In this document: positions 46,468 to 57,066 of the stretch, in pieces
How positions within the stretch are numbered: the stretch's first letter is position 1
Layout of the letters: each line of letters starts with the position of its first letter
DNA from: Galeruca laticollis
Lineage: Eukaryota; Arthropoda; Insecta; Coleoptera; Chrysomelidae
Assembly: GCA_963921935.1 (NCBI GenBank)
Contig: OY998177.1
Location: 23,645,926 to 23,709,925 of the forward strand
Direction: 5' to 3'
DNA: 64,000 bases
Made by a program: the position numbers and the translations under genes
Notes under the pieces: generated by a model
Told to the model about the DNA's origin: nothing
What the model saw: the letters and a program-made list of their open reading frames with translations, nothing else
The model's database searches: none

Positions 46468-47030
46468 AACTTTTTCGGGAGCCAAATCAGGAATTATATT
46501 GAAGATCATAGTATAGATATATTCTCTTCCGTTAGTAATATGTACACAAAGTGGGTAAAAATTACCAACTTTTGCTTGCCAAGTGTACAGCTGATAATAC
46601 AAATTGGGAACATCAACAAAAGTAACGTCTCCATAAATTGTATCTTTCTTTAATTCCAATAACAATTCTTTATCACCAAGCACCAAAATTCTATCTGAAT
46701 CATCAACATCACTATTGAACAGAATATATTGATCTAATATATTGAAATGTACAGGTATTGGTTGGATTTGGTATTTATTTTACTCATCAAATCGCCCATG
46801 ACATTTCGAGGTGTAGCTTCCACAGGTTTCATTGCTTCCTTCATTTTATTCTTTGAAATATTGGCCTTAATGTTCTGTACACAAAAGTCATGGCAGTGAT
46901 TTGTTGGTTCCTGTATTATTTCTTCTCCTTGCGTTTTCAGCATTGACTTACATTTTACTGTTCGGCTTTGTCGACATCTACAAGTAATGATATCGTTAGT
47001 AACCCGAAAATGCAAGTATTCGAAACCCAT
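46468..47030 (-). pseudogene. MULE transposase copy 1, FLYWCH finger and N-terminal part
   Basis: Minus strand. 47030-46734 encodes a FLYWCH-type zinc finger (ITCRCRQSRTVKCKSML, then NHCHD) and the linker MKEAMKPVEATPRNVMGDL. 46686-46468 continues with the transposase start: TIYGDVTFVDVPNLYYQLY (first catalytic Asp within GDVTF, where D-G-T-F is usual) and CVHITNGREYIYTMIF. The frame is cut after DLAPEK by the 1.6-kb insert. Together with 44470-44862 this is one transposase gene, missing only the middle catalytic stretch. Confidence 0.82.
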
Positions 47031-47889
47031 ATATATTCATAAACGTTCACCTCTCTGGGTTGTAAATTCCATGTTAAAGAAGTGAACGTCAGTTTCAATT
47101 TTATCGTAACACTAAACTGTACAGTGTAATTTATTTACTTTGTTCTATATCCCCTCACCTAAATTGTAGATAATATAGGTAAGTGGTAGGTAGGTAGATG
47201 GCTTTTCCAATTTTACTCCTAGTTATGCAGAATTTAAGTACTAAAATATAAATTACATAAGTATTCATTACAAAATTGTTTATACAGGTAGAAATCCCTT
47301 TGAAAATAGCCATATTAAAGTGGATATTTTAAAAAGGCAGTAGCACGATAAATCTCGTTAAAAAAACAGAAAATACGTTCAGCTTGTATTGGCATAATAT
47401 GTGACCATGAAGCTAGTATATACAGGGTGACAGCTAAGTCATTGGCCAGAACGTCAATCATAGTTCCTTAAGTCAGAGTTTTGATATTTGGATTTATCAT
47501 TTACTGGATACAGAAACAAATCTATGATCGGGTTTCACAATCAGTCGGTATTTGTTTTGATAACATTCGAAACTGAAACAAACAAGGGTTTGGCATTTAT
47601 ACCTGAATAGTATATTTACCTTACTCGGCTAACCATTGCTCGGTATTAAAAAGAAAACGGGTAAATAAAAAACACTGTATTTTGTTTCCATGCGCGCGAT
47701 TCATGTTATTACAGTTATTCTAAGCAGCAAATATAGGTGATGCGGCTAACATTTATTTATTAGTTCTTTGGTTAGTACACATATTTCTGTCTCACGTTGA
47801 ATGACATTTTGGCTACTGATTTCGTTGTCGTCTAGTATATTAAATACAAATGAAAATGTAAACATCTGTAATTTTAATGGGAACTCTTT
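47031..47889. other. No gene recognised
   Basis: AT-rich DNA with a TATATACAGGGTGAC motif near 47422 reminiscent of transposon ends, but with no partner. There is no coding similarity. Confidence 0.5.
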
Positions 47890-48175
47890 TCGTGTGAGCG
47901 TCTTACTAAGCGAGCATTTTTCTCCGTTTTGGGATATATCCGTATGAGCTATTTTCCTATGGGAATTTATACCTGTGAGATTTTATACCTGTGAGCTTTT
48001 ATACCTGATAGCTTTTATGCCTGTGAGCATTTTTTCAAGTGACCATTTTTTCAAGTGAGCTTTTTTCTATGTGGGCATATTTCCGTGAGTGCTTTTTTCC
48101 TGTGTGCAGTTATACCTGTGATGATTTTTCTGTGGATATTTTTCCTGTAGACTTATTTCCTGTGGGTTTTTTCCG
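47890..48175. repeat. Degenerate minisatellite, about 18-20-bp unit
   Basis: About a dozen diverged copies of a unit like CCTGTGAGCTTTTTT run in a row (for example CCTGTGAGATTTTATA, CCTGTGAGCTTTTATA, CCTGATAGCTTTTATG, CCTGTGAGCATTTTTT). No ORF spans them. Confidence 0.7.
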
Positions 48176-48224
48176 ATCACCGTAAGAACATACAGCTGTC
48201 AGCCATTAGAAGATGGCTAATGGC

Positions 48225-48620
48225 GGCTTTTTTCAATTTAATTGATATAACAGCCTATGACTCCTTACATTTTTTTCACAAAAGCTAACGCTGAGCAAAG
48301 CAGTATCTGAAACTAAAATGCGGGAGGAAGGTTTCCTTAAAATGCTTAAGCAAAGAGTGGTGTCAAATTAACATAAGTAATTGTTCAGAATAAATATATA
48401 GCTGTTTTGAAAATGTTTGGGATAAAATATCAACAGGAACTGCCAACGCTAAGAGGTGTTGTTCAATTGGCAGAGCGACTCGGACCGCGGTGCAAAAAAA
48501 TCCCAAAAAGGAAGAGGTTTCGTTTGTCCAAGATCGGCTGATAGAAAATATATGAAGGCATGTTCTAATTGCGAAAAATATTTTTGCCAGTGAAAAAATT
48601 AGCACAATCAGGAATTGTAC
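48225..48620 (+). pseudogene. piggyBac transposase C-terminal fragment
   Basis: Reads LIDITAYDSL (the end of the catalytic core), then, with frame changes, FVCPRSADRKYMKACSNC and EKYFCQ, the piggyBac C-terminal Cys-rich domain. It plausibly belongs to the copy at 41624-42910, the intervening 5.3 kb being later insertions including the MULE, but it could be a remnant of another copy. Confidence 0.65.
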
Positions 48621-48877
48621 GAACTGTAATAACATTTAGGTTTCAATTAAAATATTTTTTTACCGAAGTTAGAAATAAAAATGAAATGATTTAGTCATTA
48701 AAATTTGTTTTAATTAAGATCCCGGATTTGGAAACAGTTTGTGTTTATATTATGTATCAATTCGACTTTCACGAAATCTGGGTAATCGTAGTACAAGAAA
48801 ACCTGGGGTTAGTCGCTGACCCCCCTGTTCCATATTCTCTGTGCATCCAATAGGGCCCCAATGCCACTGTTATTAGA

Positions 48878-49135
48878 GGAGAACTCCTTAGATTTACCTG
48901 TTCATTGACTGCTTCATATTGTGGGTCTCTTAAGTGTCATCTAATTTCCAATTCCTCAAAGAAGTATACTTCTTGTTTCTTATCACAAACATGTAGTATA
49001 TACTACAAGTTCTGTGTTAGGTGTTAATGTCAAATAGACGTTTTCCGTGATGGGATGTATGTGGTTATTTGAATCTGTATGTTCCTAAGTATCCATTTCA
49101 GAATATAATGCTGTCTATATAGGTCAAACAATTCG
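48878..49135 (-). pseudogene. Penelope-like 3' fragment, copy 2
   Basis: Nucleotide similarity to 2416-2720 is evident in the same orientation: shared blocks include CTTCATATTGTGGGT, CTTAAGTGTC, CTAATTTCCAATT and CTTGTT.CTTATCACAAA. The GIY-YIG frame is no longer open. It is a shorter, older copy of the same family. Confidence 0.72.
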
Positions 49136-49139
49136 CGCG

Positions 49140-49900
49140 TCTTACACATGAGCCCTACTGATTTTCAGCTCACCAGAGCCAGTTCAACGGGTCCCATAAA
49201 TCCAGGTATACTACATTTTTGGTATTTTTTTAGGAAATTATTGTTTGTTAGAACGATACAGCCACTGAAGTGTATACAAGTGACCAATTTTGTAATTGGA
49301 TATTGTTCAGAGCGTCCCACAGATGAACTTTATTGGTTTTAAATTCACTAGAGCCAGTACAACGTGTCCTATAAATGCAGATCTACTGAATGTTTGTCCA
49401 TTCTTGGAGAAATGTCTGTTAGACTGTACGATACAGCCTCTAGACGGTGTAAACGTGACCAATTTTATAACTGGATATTGTTCATGGCGTCTCACATATG
49501 ACCCTTATAGATTTTCAGCTAACTAAGGCCAGTATTCCGGGTCCAATAAATCGAGATATACAACATTTTAAGTAATTTTTGGAGAATTTTCGGTTTGTTA
49601 GCACGACACAGCCTCCTGAGTGTATGAAAGTGACCAAATTTATTATAGGATATTGTTCAGGGCGTCTATCAATAGACTTTATTGATTTTTGGCTCACTAG
49701 AATCAGTGCAACAGGTCCTATGAATGCAGATATACAACATTTTTGTAGAATCTTCGATTTGTTAGCACGACACAGCCTCCAGAGTGTATACAAGTAACCA
49801 ATTTTATGAACGGATATTGTTCAGTGCCTCTATTCGATGAACCCTTCCAAGTTTTAGCTCACCAAAGCTAGTATAAGGGGTCCTATAAATCCAGATATAC
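49140..49900 (-). repeat. Satellite-bearing repeat family, cluster 3 (about 4 monomers)
   Basis: Monomers in minus orientation: the marker GTTAGCACGA(C/T)ACAGCC occurs near 49597 and 49761 (164-bp period), with more diverged markers near 49248 and 49421. Each unit contains GTGACCAATTTTATAA, GGATATTGTTCAG and GATTTTCAGCTCAC. The open frames on both strands through here are repeat artefacts. The fixed microsatellite end present in clusters 1, 2 and 4 is not seen here. Confidence 0.8.
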
Positions 49901-49902
49901 CG

Positions 49903-51017
49903 TAAAATTAGGTGACTTCGGATATCACGGGTGAATTCGGACAGCAGGTAGCGCTCTTACGTTTTAGCCTACAATCCGCAACTCGGTTCGTAAAACCGAG
50001 GTCGGTCTGCGGAAAAATTTTACCTGTTGGGTACTGTGGGAGCTGTTGCCGCAGCACGTGAGTATTTATGATGTATTTATCATTTTGGGACCGCTATTGA
50101 TCTAACGGTTATTGAAATATCGAAAAAGTAATAACTGTACGATTTTTTTCTGTTATTATTTTAATTTTTGATGTATGATCTATTGTATCATGATGTTTAA
50201 AGAACGATTGTAACACATTAGAACAAAAAAATAGCTATAGTTTTTTTTGTTACAGAGCTATAACCTAAGAAGTTACCAAATCCTGTGTGACTTCGAACAA
50301 TGTGGCTGGTGTATGAAAAAACTCTGGATGCCCGAAATTACATGAACTATAACCCAAGAAAATTGCAAAGGGCAATTAGGGATGTGAAAAGTGATCGCAT
50401 GCCTGTAAGGCAGGCGTCTGACCGCTACTCTATTCCGAAATTCACCATCCACGATCAAATTAAAAGCTCTCACAAAATAACACATGGAGGATAGACGATA
50501 TTATCCCAAGAAGAAGAAGACCAATTTGTTGAAGCTGTCTTATTATCAGCAGAATGAGGTTTTCCGCTTACGGAATTTGATATTCGTCAGATAGTGCAAA
50601 CATATTTAACGAGGCAAGGAAGAACAGTAAAGCAATGGAAAAATAATTTACCCGGACCTACCTGGGCGAAAACATTTCTTTCTCGACATGAAGTTCTCAC
50701 TACCAGATTATCTCAAAATATCAAGCGAAGTAGGGCTGAGTTTACTGATACGACCATCAATGAATATTCTTTGTAGCTACAAAAATCAATTGAAGGGGTT
50801 CCAGCTCAAAACATCGTCCACTACGATGAGACAAATTTCAGTGATGAACCCGTAAAACATCAGAAAACCTGGATCCAAACACACCGAATCATTGACTCTT
50901 CAAAAACCGACATTAGTGTAATGATGGCTGCTTCTGTTTCTTGTGAACGTTTACCCCCGTTTGTGGTGTACAAAGCAAACATAGATATGAAGAGTGGGAA
51001 CTAAGTGGGCCTCCCGG
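49903..51017 (+). pseudogene. Pogo/Tigger-like transposase, copy B, 5' part
   Basis: The transposon end appears at about 49903 (CCGTAAAATTAGGTGACTTC, then GGTGAATTCGGACAGC). The transposase frame runs from an ATG at 50300: an N-terminal psq HTH (DARNYMNYNPRKLQRAI; ASDRYSIPKFTIHDQI), a Tc5-type HTH (GFPLTEFDIRQIVQTYL; NNLPGPTWAKTFLSRH), then the start of DDE_1 with the first Asp (IVHYDETNFSDEP) and ERLPPFVVYKANID. Stops lie near 50491, 50555 and 50774. The frame is cut near 51017, before the second Asp, by unrelated LINE sequence. It is a third, distinct lineage of this transposase type in the window. Confidence 0.83.
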
Positions 51018-51210
51018 TATAATAATAATATTTATTCACCATGTAAATTCACAATTACAAAATATATACGTACATAAAAATCTCATTAAATTTAGAAAAA
51101 CCACAGGAGGGCTAAGCCCTCATGGGTGGCATAGAATAAAACATTTAAAATATAAGTATTTGTATAAAATCTTGCACATCACCTATAGTATGTACAAAAA
51201 GTACGAGGAG
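51018..51210 (-). mobile_element. 3' end of a non-LTR retrotransposon
   Basis: On the minus strand the sequence holds GAGGGCTTAGCCCTCCTGTGG (a small hairpin), then ends GGTGAATAAATATTATTATT, an AATAAA followed by a simple ATT-repeat tail as in CR1/Jockey-like LINEs. It interrupts the pogo-like transposase at its left side. No coding part is present. Confidence 0.55.
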
Positions 51211-51215
51211 TAATA

Positions 51216-53287
51216 AACCCTAATTAAGTATGCAAAACCTTTACAGGGAGCACCATGAAACGTTTGATAAATCTCTCACTTTAAATTACATTTCTTCCGT
51301 AAATCTAAAAACCAGGTAGATCGACCCCGTATTTGTTCCAGTTGTAGCAAAGTTTAGGGTTTATTCATTGTTAAAGGATTAGCAGATAAGCAATAACGCA
51401 ATGCAGTGGTGTGTATTTTGGGAAAAAAATACGTTTTAAATTATAATATAATAAAAAATGAAAAGAAATAATTATTGGAATACATTTATTACTTACATTT
51501 TATTCTATATCCGACTCGGAAGAGGAAGAATCGTTGTTGACATTTATAATAATAGGGTCGACTAAATCATCACAAATATTGTCAATTTTCCACATATTTG
51601 CTTCTACTTTGATAACATGCTCGTTACAGTTTGTCCAATTTTCCTTACTCACATGACTTACAGCACTCTCAAACAATTTCACAACATCGTTTATTTTAAA
51701 AGTAGTATTTTTTTCCATCTTCCCCCTTTACCTGAGCCCAGATTAATTCTATGGGATTAAGTTCACAATGATAAGGGGGAAGTCGAAGAACTGATATACC
51801 ACGAGAAGAAGCCATTTCTTCTACAATGTAGGTTTTGTATTTATTCTTGTTCATTTTTGCAATTCTGTAAAGTTCTTTCCTTAGTGGATCTTTTGGAAAC
51901 TTGATATTTTTCGAAATAAGCCACTCCAAAAGCTCTGCTTTACGCCAACGACTTGTGGGCAATGCTTCTCGTAACCGTGAATGGTAACTTGCGTTGTCCA
52001 TAACAATAACAGCCCCATTTGGAATCAGATCCAACATTTGAACAAACCATTCCTCGAAGACATCCCCATTCATATCTTCGTGATAGTCCCCCGTGCGTTT
52101 TGAAATAAAAGTTAATAATCCACCATCAACAAAACCTTCAGAACTTCCAACATGGACAATGATAAGTCTTTTTCCTTTTCCAGATGGTGGCTGCAAACCT
52201 AACGACAAACCTTCCACGAATGCCTGCCTTCCGCTTTTAATGTTTTCATCTTGCCAAGATTTGGAAACTGTATATCCAGCATTTATCCATGTTTCGTCTA
52301 AGTAGAAGATTTTCAAATTTTGTTCTCTGGCATGTCGAATGCTTCTTAAATAGTCTCTTCTCCAAAAAACTATTTCCTGTTTATCTATCAAGAGAGATTT
52401 TCTATTATGTTTTGTATATCTGAAACTCACATCTTTCAAAAGTTTGCATAATGTCATTCTGGAGAATTTTGGATAGTCCGTATCTTCTTGCACTGATGTC
52501 ATAATTTCGTCAAGTGTTGGAATTTCCTTTCGTAAGTAAAATCCATGGACTTTACGCCTTAGTCTTTGTTTTAATGACTCATCGATCTCAATTGGTTTTC
52601 GGTCTGGAGGAGTTTTAGGGGGTTGAAGAGTTCCATTCTTGCTTTCTTTTAGTAATCTATAAATTGTTGATTTAGCAACACACAACATATCAGCCGTTAA
52701 TTCCACAATATCATCAACACTTGCACTTGGATTCTTGTTTTTCAATGATATATAACAATTCAATATCAGAGTTTTTTCATTTAAAGATAATGGACCTGTT
52801 TTTGGTCGTTTAGATGGTCCTTGGCTTATCGACATTGTTTGGTATTTGCACAATTAACATTCAACAAATGTTTTAAATATATTCCAACTGTTTACAATAT
52901 TATGACAACCATACAACTTTACTCAAAGAACTAATACTAAGTACTGATTTAATGTACCTACTTTCTTTTAAAATAATATTCCCAATAATGTTTCTAAGAA
53001 AACTGGGTTGTTTGGAAAATCCCTCTCAATAATCGAATAATCTGTAAATAGGTGTAATCGTATTAAGCCGATTACAGTAGGCCACTTGCCATTTAAAATT
53101 TCTGAGAAAAATTCCCCAAACACTACATATAGGAGTAATACAAATAAAAAATATTATGAATATACGGGCATATCCGAACTCTGCCACAAAATAAAATTTT
53201 ACCTGACTTGTATCAATTTGAGGATTACTGAAATGTTCGAACTGTGCCGCAACCATTTAGTTTAATCCTATTAGAGTCATTAGGGTT
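51216..53287 (-). mobile_element. DD82E (Sailor-like) IS630/Tc1-mariner element
   Basis: The short inverted ends AACCCTAAT (51216-51224) and ATTAGGGTT (53279-53287) are bordered by TA at 51214-51215 and 53288-53289, the target expected for this superfamily. They bracket a single transposase gene with about 280 bp (left) and 450 bp (right) of non-coding sequence. The ends are short, so the limits are tentative; the gene assignment is not. Confidence 0.55.
51500..52835 (-). CDS. DDE transposase with D-D-82-E spacing, one frameshift
   Basis: The start is the ATG at 52835; an upstream TTG in frame at 52853 is not needed. An N-terminal HTH region (VDDIVELTADMLCVAKSTIY) and second HTH (IPTLDEIMTSVQEDTDYP) lead to the catalytic core: IFYLDETWINAGYTV, then AVIVMDNASYHSR, and LPPYHCELNPIELIWAQVK. 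I count 82 residues between the second Asp and the Glu, far more than the 34-41 of classical Tc1/mariner members; the insert is charged and helical-looking. The main frame ends at 51696 because of an A7 run near 51710; one base more or a -1 slip would continue into the frame to 51500 (NTTFKINDVVKLFESAV ... SSSSESDIE), which is the family's normal acidic end. All three catalytic residues are intact. It is the best-preserved transposase here. Confidence 0.85.
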
Positions 53288-53419
53288 TATAATAGATAAA
53301 ATCGGAGGCCCATAGAATTATGTATATTCCTGAAAGGTTTCAAAGATTTCTTGAATTAAATATTTTGAAGAAATCTTGATTGTTTTGATCGATATTTAGG
53401 GGATTAGAGGAAGGATGTT

Positions 53420-54202
53420 GATGCACTTACACTATTGCCTAAAAATCAGGAAGAAGTATTTAATAGTGTTCGTGAATTACAATTACGAACGAACCGAGAA
53501 GAGGAATTTCTATTAACAGCAGACCAGGTATTTAAAATTATTGTGTTCTCATGTTTTTCCAACCTTAATTTTTTATGTAATTCGGATTGTATTTTGATGG
53601 ATGGGACTTTTAAATACTGTTCAACTTTTTTTTACCAAATGTTTACCATTCATGGTTTTAAAAACGGCTATTACGTACCTCTTATTTTTTGTTTGCTGCC
53701 GGACAAATCAAGTCAAACATATTCAAATTTGTTTAAAATTTTAAGACAAAAATGTGAAGAAGTAGGCTTAAATTTTCAACCTAAAGAAGTCGTAGTAGAT
53801 TTTGAACTAAGCATTCATAACGCTATATATGAATGTTTTGGCAGAGATCAAATTCTTTTTGGTTGTAAATTTCATCTCTGTCAAGCTTGGTTTCGTAAGA
53901 TTCAGGAGTTTCATTTGGTACAAGAGTACAGACAGAAAGGTTCTGTAATTGGCGAATACTTAAAAGTACATTTCGGTATTATGTATCTTAGTCCTGAGGA
54001 AGTTGTAGAATTTTTTTATAATGAACTATATTTTTTGCTTCCGAATGACCTCTACCTCTATCACTTTTTTTTATTAAAATTAGTACATCCCGTTACCTCT
54101 GACCTAAATCGTATATTCTTTAGCATAGCTGCAACTCATTCGTTCAATACAAAATGTACTTTACGGTATACCCTCTTAAATTATATTTTGGTACGTCTAT
54201 GA
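53420..54202 (+). pseudogene. MULE transposase, copy 2, central part
   Basis: An open frame of about 255 codons (initiated by TTG in the listed frame, so 5'-incomplete). It contains CILMDGTFKYCSTFFYQMF (first catalytic Asp), YVPLIFCLLPDKSSQTYS, KEVVVDFELSIHNAIYE (second Asp) and FGCKFHLCQAWFRKIQE (the C/H pair). It ends near 54202 before the C-terminal block seen in copy 1. The N-terminal FLYWCH finger is missing. The open, stop-free frame suggests a younger copy than the one at 44470-47030. Confidence 0.85.
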
Positions 54203-54364
54203 AATCTACTTAAATGAATGATTTATTACTCCTTGTCCTTTCTATATAGACTATAGACAATCTAAAATTAAAATTGCATTGTTGAGATTGATTGATATTC
54301 TAATAATCGTGATAATTTTAAAACATTTTCACAATTTTATATAGCAACTAAACAACTATGTCAG
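54203..54364. other. No gene recognised
   Basis: AT-rich spacer between the MULE fragment and the LINE 3' end. Confidence 0.5.
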
Positions 54365-55440
54365 TGAATAAATAAATAAACCCTAAGGTATCCGAGAGGT
54401 GTGGACACACCTGTTTCGGCAAAACACAATTAAAAATACAAGTCAAAACAAATACACTAAATTTAACATTACTGCAACTTATTGAACAGTTTTGAATAAA
54501 ATATAATTAGGACCAAAGTAAATATATGTATGTATGGACAATATTAGATTTAAGCGAACGCTTAAATTTGAGTAAACGTAACTTCCATATTTTTAAAGTA
54601 GGTAAAGTAATATGTGTTCACCCCACCATAACCATATGACAGAAATTTCTCGTCAGTTCCAAGAGAAATTCTCTCATTTTTTTTTGAAAACAATAACACG
54701 ACTCGTGCTCTTGATACTATCCGGAATACAATTATGGATTTCCGGAGCTAGATTCTTGTTTCTAGTTACACATCTATGTGCAGGTAAGTTTCTTACATCT
54801 TTTATTGTGTGGTATTTTATAGATGCACATAGAAAGTACAACTGTTTCAGGTCAAATATGTTGCTTTCCCTATACAATCGATCCGAAGAATAGGTATAGG
54901 GTTTAGACATGATGGTCTTAAGAAATCTTTTTTGAATGATTTCTAATGGAAGAATGTGAATTTTTAGGGCACTTCCCCAAGCCAGTATACGATAACGGAG
55001 CTAACTTTCCACTCGGGCAAAATACATAATTCGATGATATCTAGCAAGGATGAATTTTCTGAGGTATTCACATTTGTGAAGGACGAATTGTAGTTATTTT
55101 ATAATAAATTTAATATGACAATCCCACTTTAAATTTGCATCTATGATAATACCTAAATTTTGTCCGTTTTGTGATATTTCAAGAGGTTTGAATAGTTCGA
55201 TGCTTAAATTGGAGCTAAAAAGTGGTAGGTAATATGTTTGTTGGAAATTTATGGTAAGTAGTTTATTATCAAATCAGGTCTTTATTGGTTTTAGGTAAGT
55301 TTCTGCTTTTAATTTCAGCTCATACCAGTTATCTGCTTCGTAAGTAATAGCAGTGTCATCAGCGAACCCAGTTATATGTCCTACACTGCGCAATGAAAAT
55401 AATCCATTTATGTAAATATCCTCAAATGTTTATCCACATT
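54365..55440 (-). pseudogene. LINE reverse-transcriptase fragment, 3' half
   Basis: On the minus strand, from about 55440: YINGLFSLRSVGHITGFADD (RT motif C as FADD), AITYEADNWYELKLKAE, then, across stops, LRYRILAWGSALKIH and the C-terminal block SKPYTYSSDRLYRESNIFDL, then RNKNLAPEIHNCIPDSIKS (54910-54674). The 3' end is GGGTTTATTTATTTATTCAC near 54365-54385, a TTTA-repeat tail. It could be the missing 3' half of the same family whose 5' half is at 62880-64000: that one breaks off just after motif B and this one starts just before motif C. Confidence 0.78.
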
Positions 55441-55955
55441 ATTATGAAATAATACGTGCTCAAATAGGTATAATATTAGGAATATATACCCAATTTACGA
55501 ATGAATAAATTAAGTGAATAGCTATCGACATATTTTGAAAAATGCGCGCCGGTTCGCTCGTGATATCAATCTACTTTACTATTTCAAACGGAAATCCGAT
55601 CTTCAATAACTCAAATGATTATCCACATTATTATGAAATAATACGTGTTCAAATAGGTATACTATTACGAATATATACCCAATTGAGTGAACAGCTTTCG
55701 ACAGATTTTGAAAATGCGCGCCGGTTCGACGTTTCGCAATTCGCGCGCGCGAATTGCGAAACGTCGAACCGGCGCGCTCGCTTCGCTCGCGATATCAATC
55801 TGTTTTACTATTTCGAACGGAAGTCCGATCTTCAATAACTCAAATGATTATCCACATTATTATGAAATAATACGTGCTCAAATAGGTATACTATTACCAA
55901 TATATACCCAATTGAGTGAACAGCTATCGACAGAATTTGAAAATGCGCGTTTGTA
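55421..55955. repeat. 189-bp tandem repeat, three copies
   Basis: The marker TATCCACATTATTATGAAAT starts at 55431, 55620 and 55849. Copies 1 and 2 are 189 bp apart; the second interval is 229 bp because copy 2 carries an extra palindromic block. Each unit also contains GAACAGCTATCGACA-type and ATGCGCG sequences. The open frames across it repeat the same peptide and are artefacts. Confidence 0.88.
55716..55777. repeat. Perfect 62-bp palindrome
   Basis: The sequence from 55716 to 55777 is identical to its own reverse complement, with its centre between 55746 and 55747 inside TCGCGCGCGCGA. It is CpG-rich in an AT-rich surrounding. It interrupts one unit of the 189-bp tandem repeat at CCGGTTCG. 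It has no spacer, so it could extrude as an uninterrupted 31-bp hairpin. Confidence 0.92.
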
Positions 55956-55956
55956 A

Positions 55957-56035
55957 CCGAGGGTATTTGAAAAAACATCACGTTGTCTTTTTCCCCACGT
56001 TTTCCACATCCCTCAACACAACAAAAAGCAGGCAT
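55957..56035 (-). pseudogene. THAP-domain 5' exon fragment
   Basis: Minus-strand ATG at 56035 followed by MPAFCCVEGCGKRGEKDNV, then FFQIPSV. This is the start of a THAP zinc finger (Met-Pro, CxxxGC, then FFxxP) such as P-element-type transposases and THAP proteins use for DNA binding. The frame then runs into the tandem repeat, so the later Cys/His ligands are missing; the sequence after IPSV could be a splice donor or a break. It faces away from the P-type transposase on the plus strand 1 kb to the right. Confidence 0.6.
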
Positions 56036-56041
56036 TTTCAC

Positions 56042-57066
56042 GATTAGCTATTGTAAAAATGATTAAAATTCGTGTTAAAGGGTTTTAAACAAGCGTTGTG
56101 TACAATGCACTCTACAGCTGTGTACGACCCATAAAAAAATAACCATATTTGGTTTGTCTATGGTATGACCCACAGATGTCTTGTCTAAATTAAATGACAG
56201 TTCGCTTGCGTGCTCTATAGGACAAATCAAATTATATTTATCAATTTATTCAATTGAACATTTGTCAAATGTAAAATAATACCAATATAAATATAAAATA
56301 TGACTAAAATTGGATAAAACAATCCACCTTTAAGTATCAACAATACCTTCGTTATAAAAAGAATATTTATACTTATCGGAACATTTAACGTTAATTTTTA
56401 ACAATCACAAACATATACATAGTTTTTATATTTATCCCAACCACATAAAATATACGAACTAAGTTAGTACCTGTGTAGCATACATAAAACGTCCAATAAA
56501 GTACAGTTTCAATATATTTTAGATCACGAAGATAATTAAATCTTATGTAAATTATTTCCAAGCCGTCACGAGTCACGGAATTGAGAACTGGCAACGTTGT
56601 GCATCTCCTTCTCCTCCTAAAATTTGTGACTATCTAAAATCTAGACATAAATGTCAAATTTTTTTAAAAAATGGCGGTTTTTTAGTACTTTCAATTGCGA
56701 TTTTCTCTTTCAAAAGTGCATAATCCAAGAATTTTCTTCTCTTAAAATGTTCTATAACAATAGGGCTTTCTAGTTAAAAAAAATCGCTCCAAAATTCGGA
56801 GGGTCGCGAAGTACACCGGACCCGGCGAATTTTTTTCAGAAAATGTTGAAAGTGGTAACGATGTTTCTACTCTAGCTTCTGTGGTTACCAGAGGTATTTA
56901 ATGGTTTTTTATAGCTAGATACATTTCTAAAAGCTACGCTATGAATGATTTAAAATAAACATTTTTTATTTTTACGTCTATCATGATTTCGTGGTTAATA
57001 AGTAATACTCATTTAAAAGTGGTGGCGAAAGTTTAATCCTTTATAGAACTTTTGATTTGTTTTAGA
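56042..57066. other. No coding similarity; possible intron/5' region of the P-type element
   Basis: AT-rich, no family recognised. It ends with an acceptor-like tgatttgttttag at 57066, directly before the P-type transposase coding sequence. A THAP exon on the plus strand would be expected within this stretch but none is seen. Confidence 0.5.

Noticed and set aside
49148..49797. Several open frames on both strands
   Set aside because: They are translations of the 165-bp satellite monomer; the same peptide pieces recur with the repeat period.
55542..55956. Two overlapping ORFs repeating the same peptide
   Set aside because: Translation of the 189-bp tandem repeat and its palindrome.
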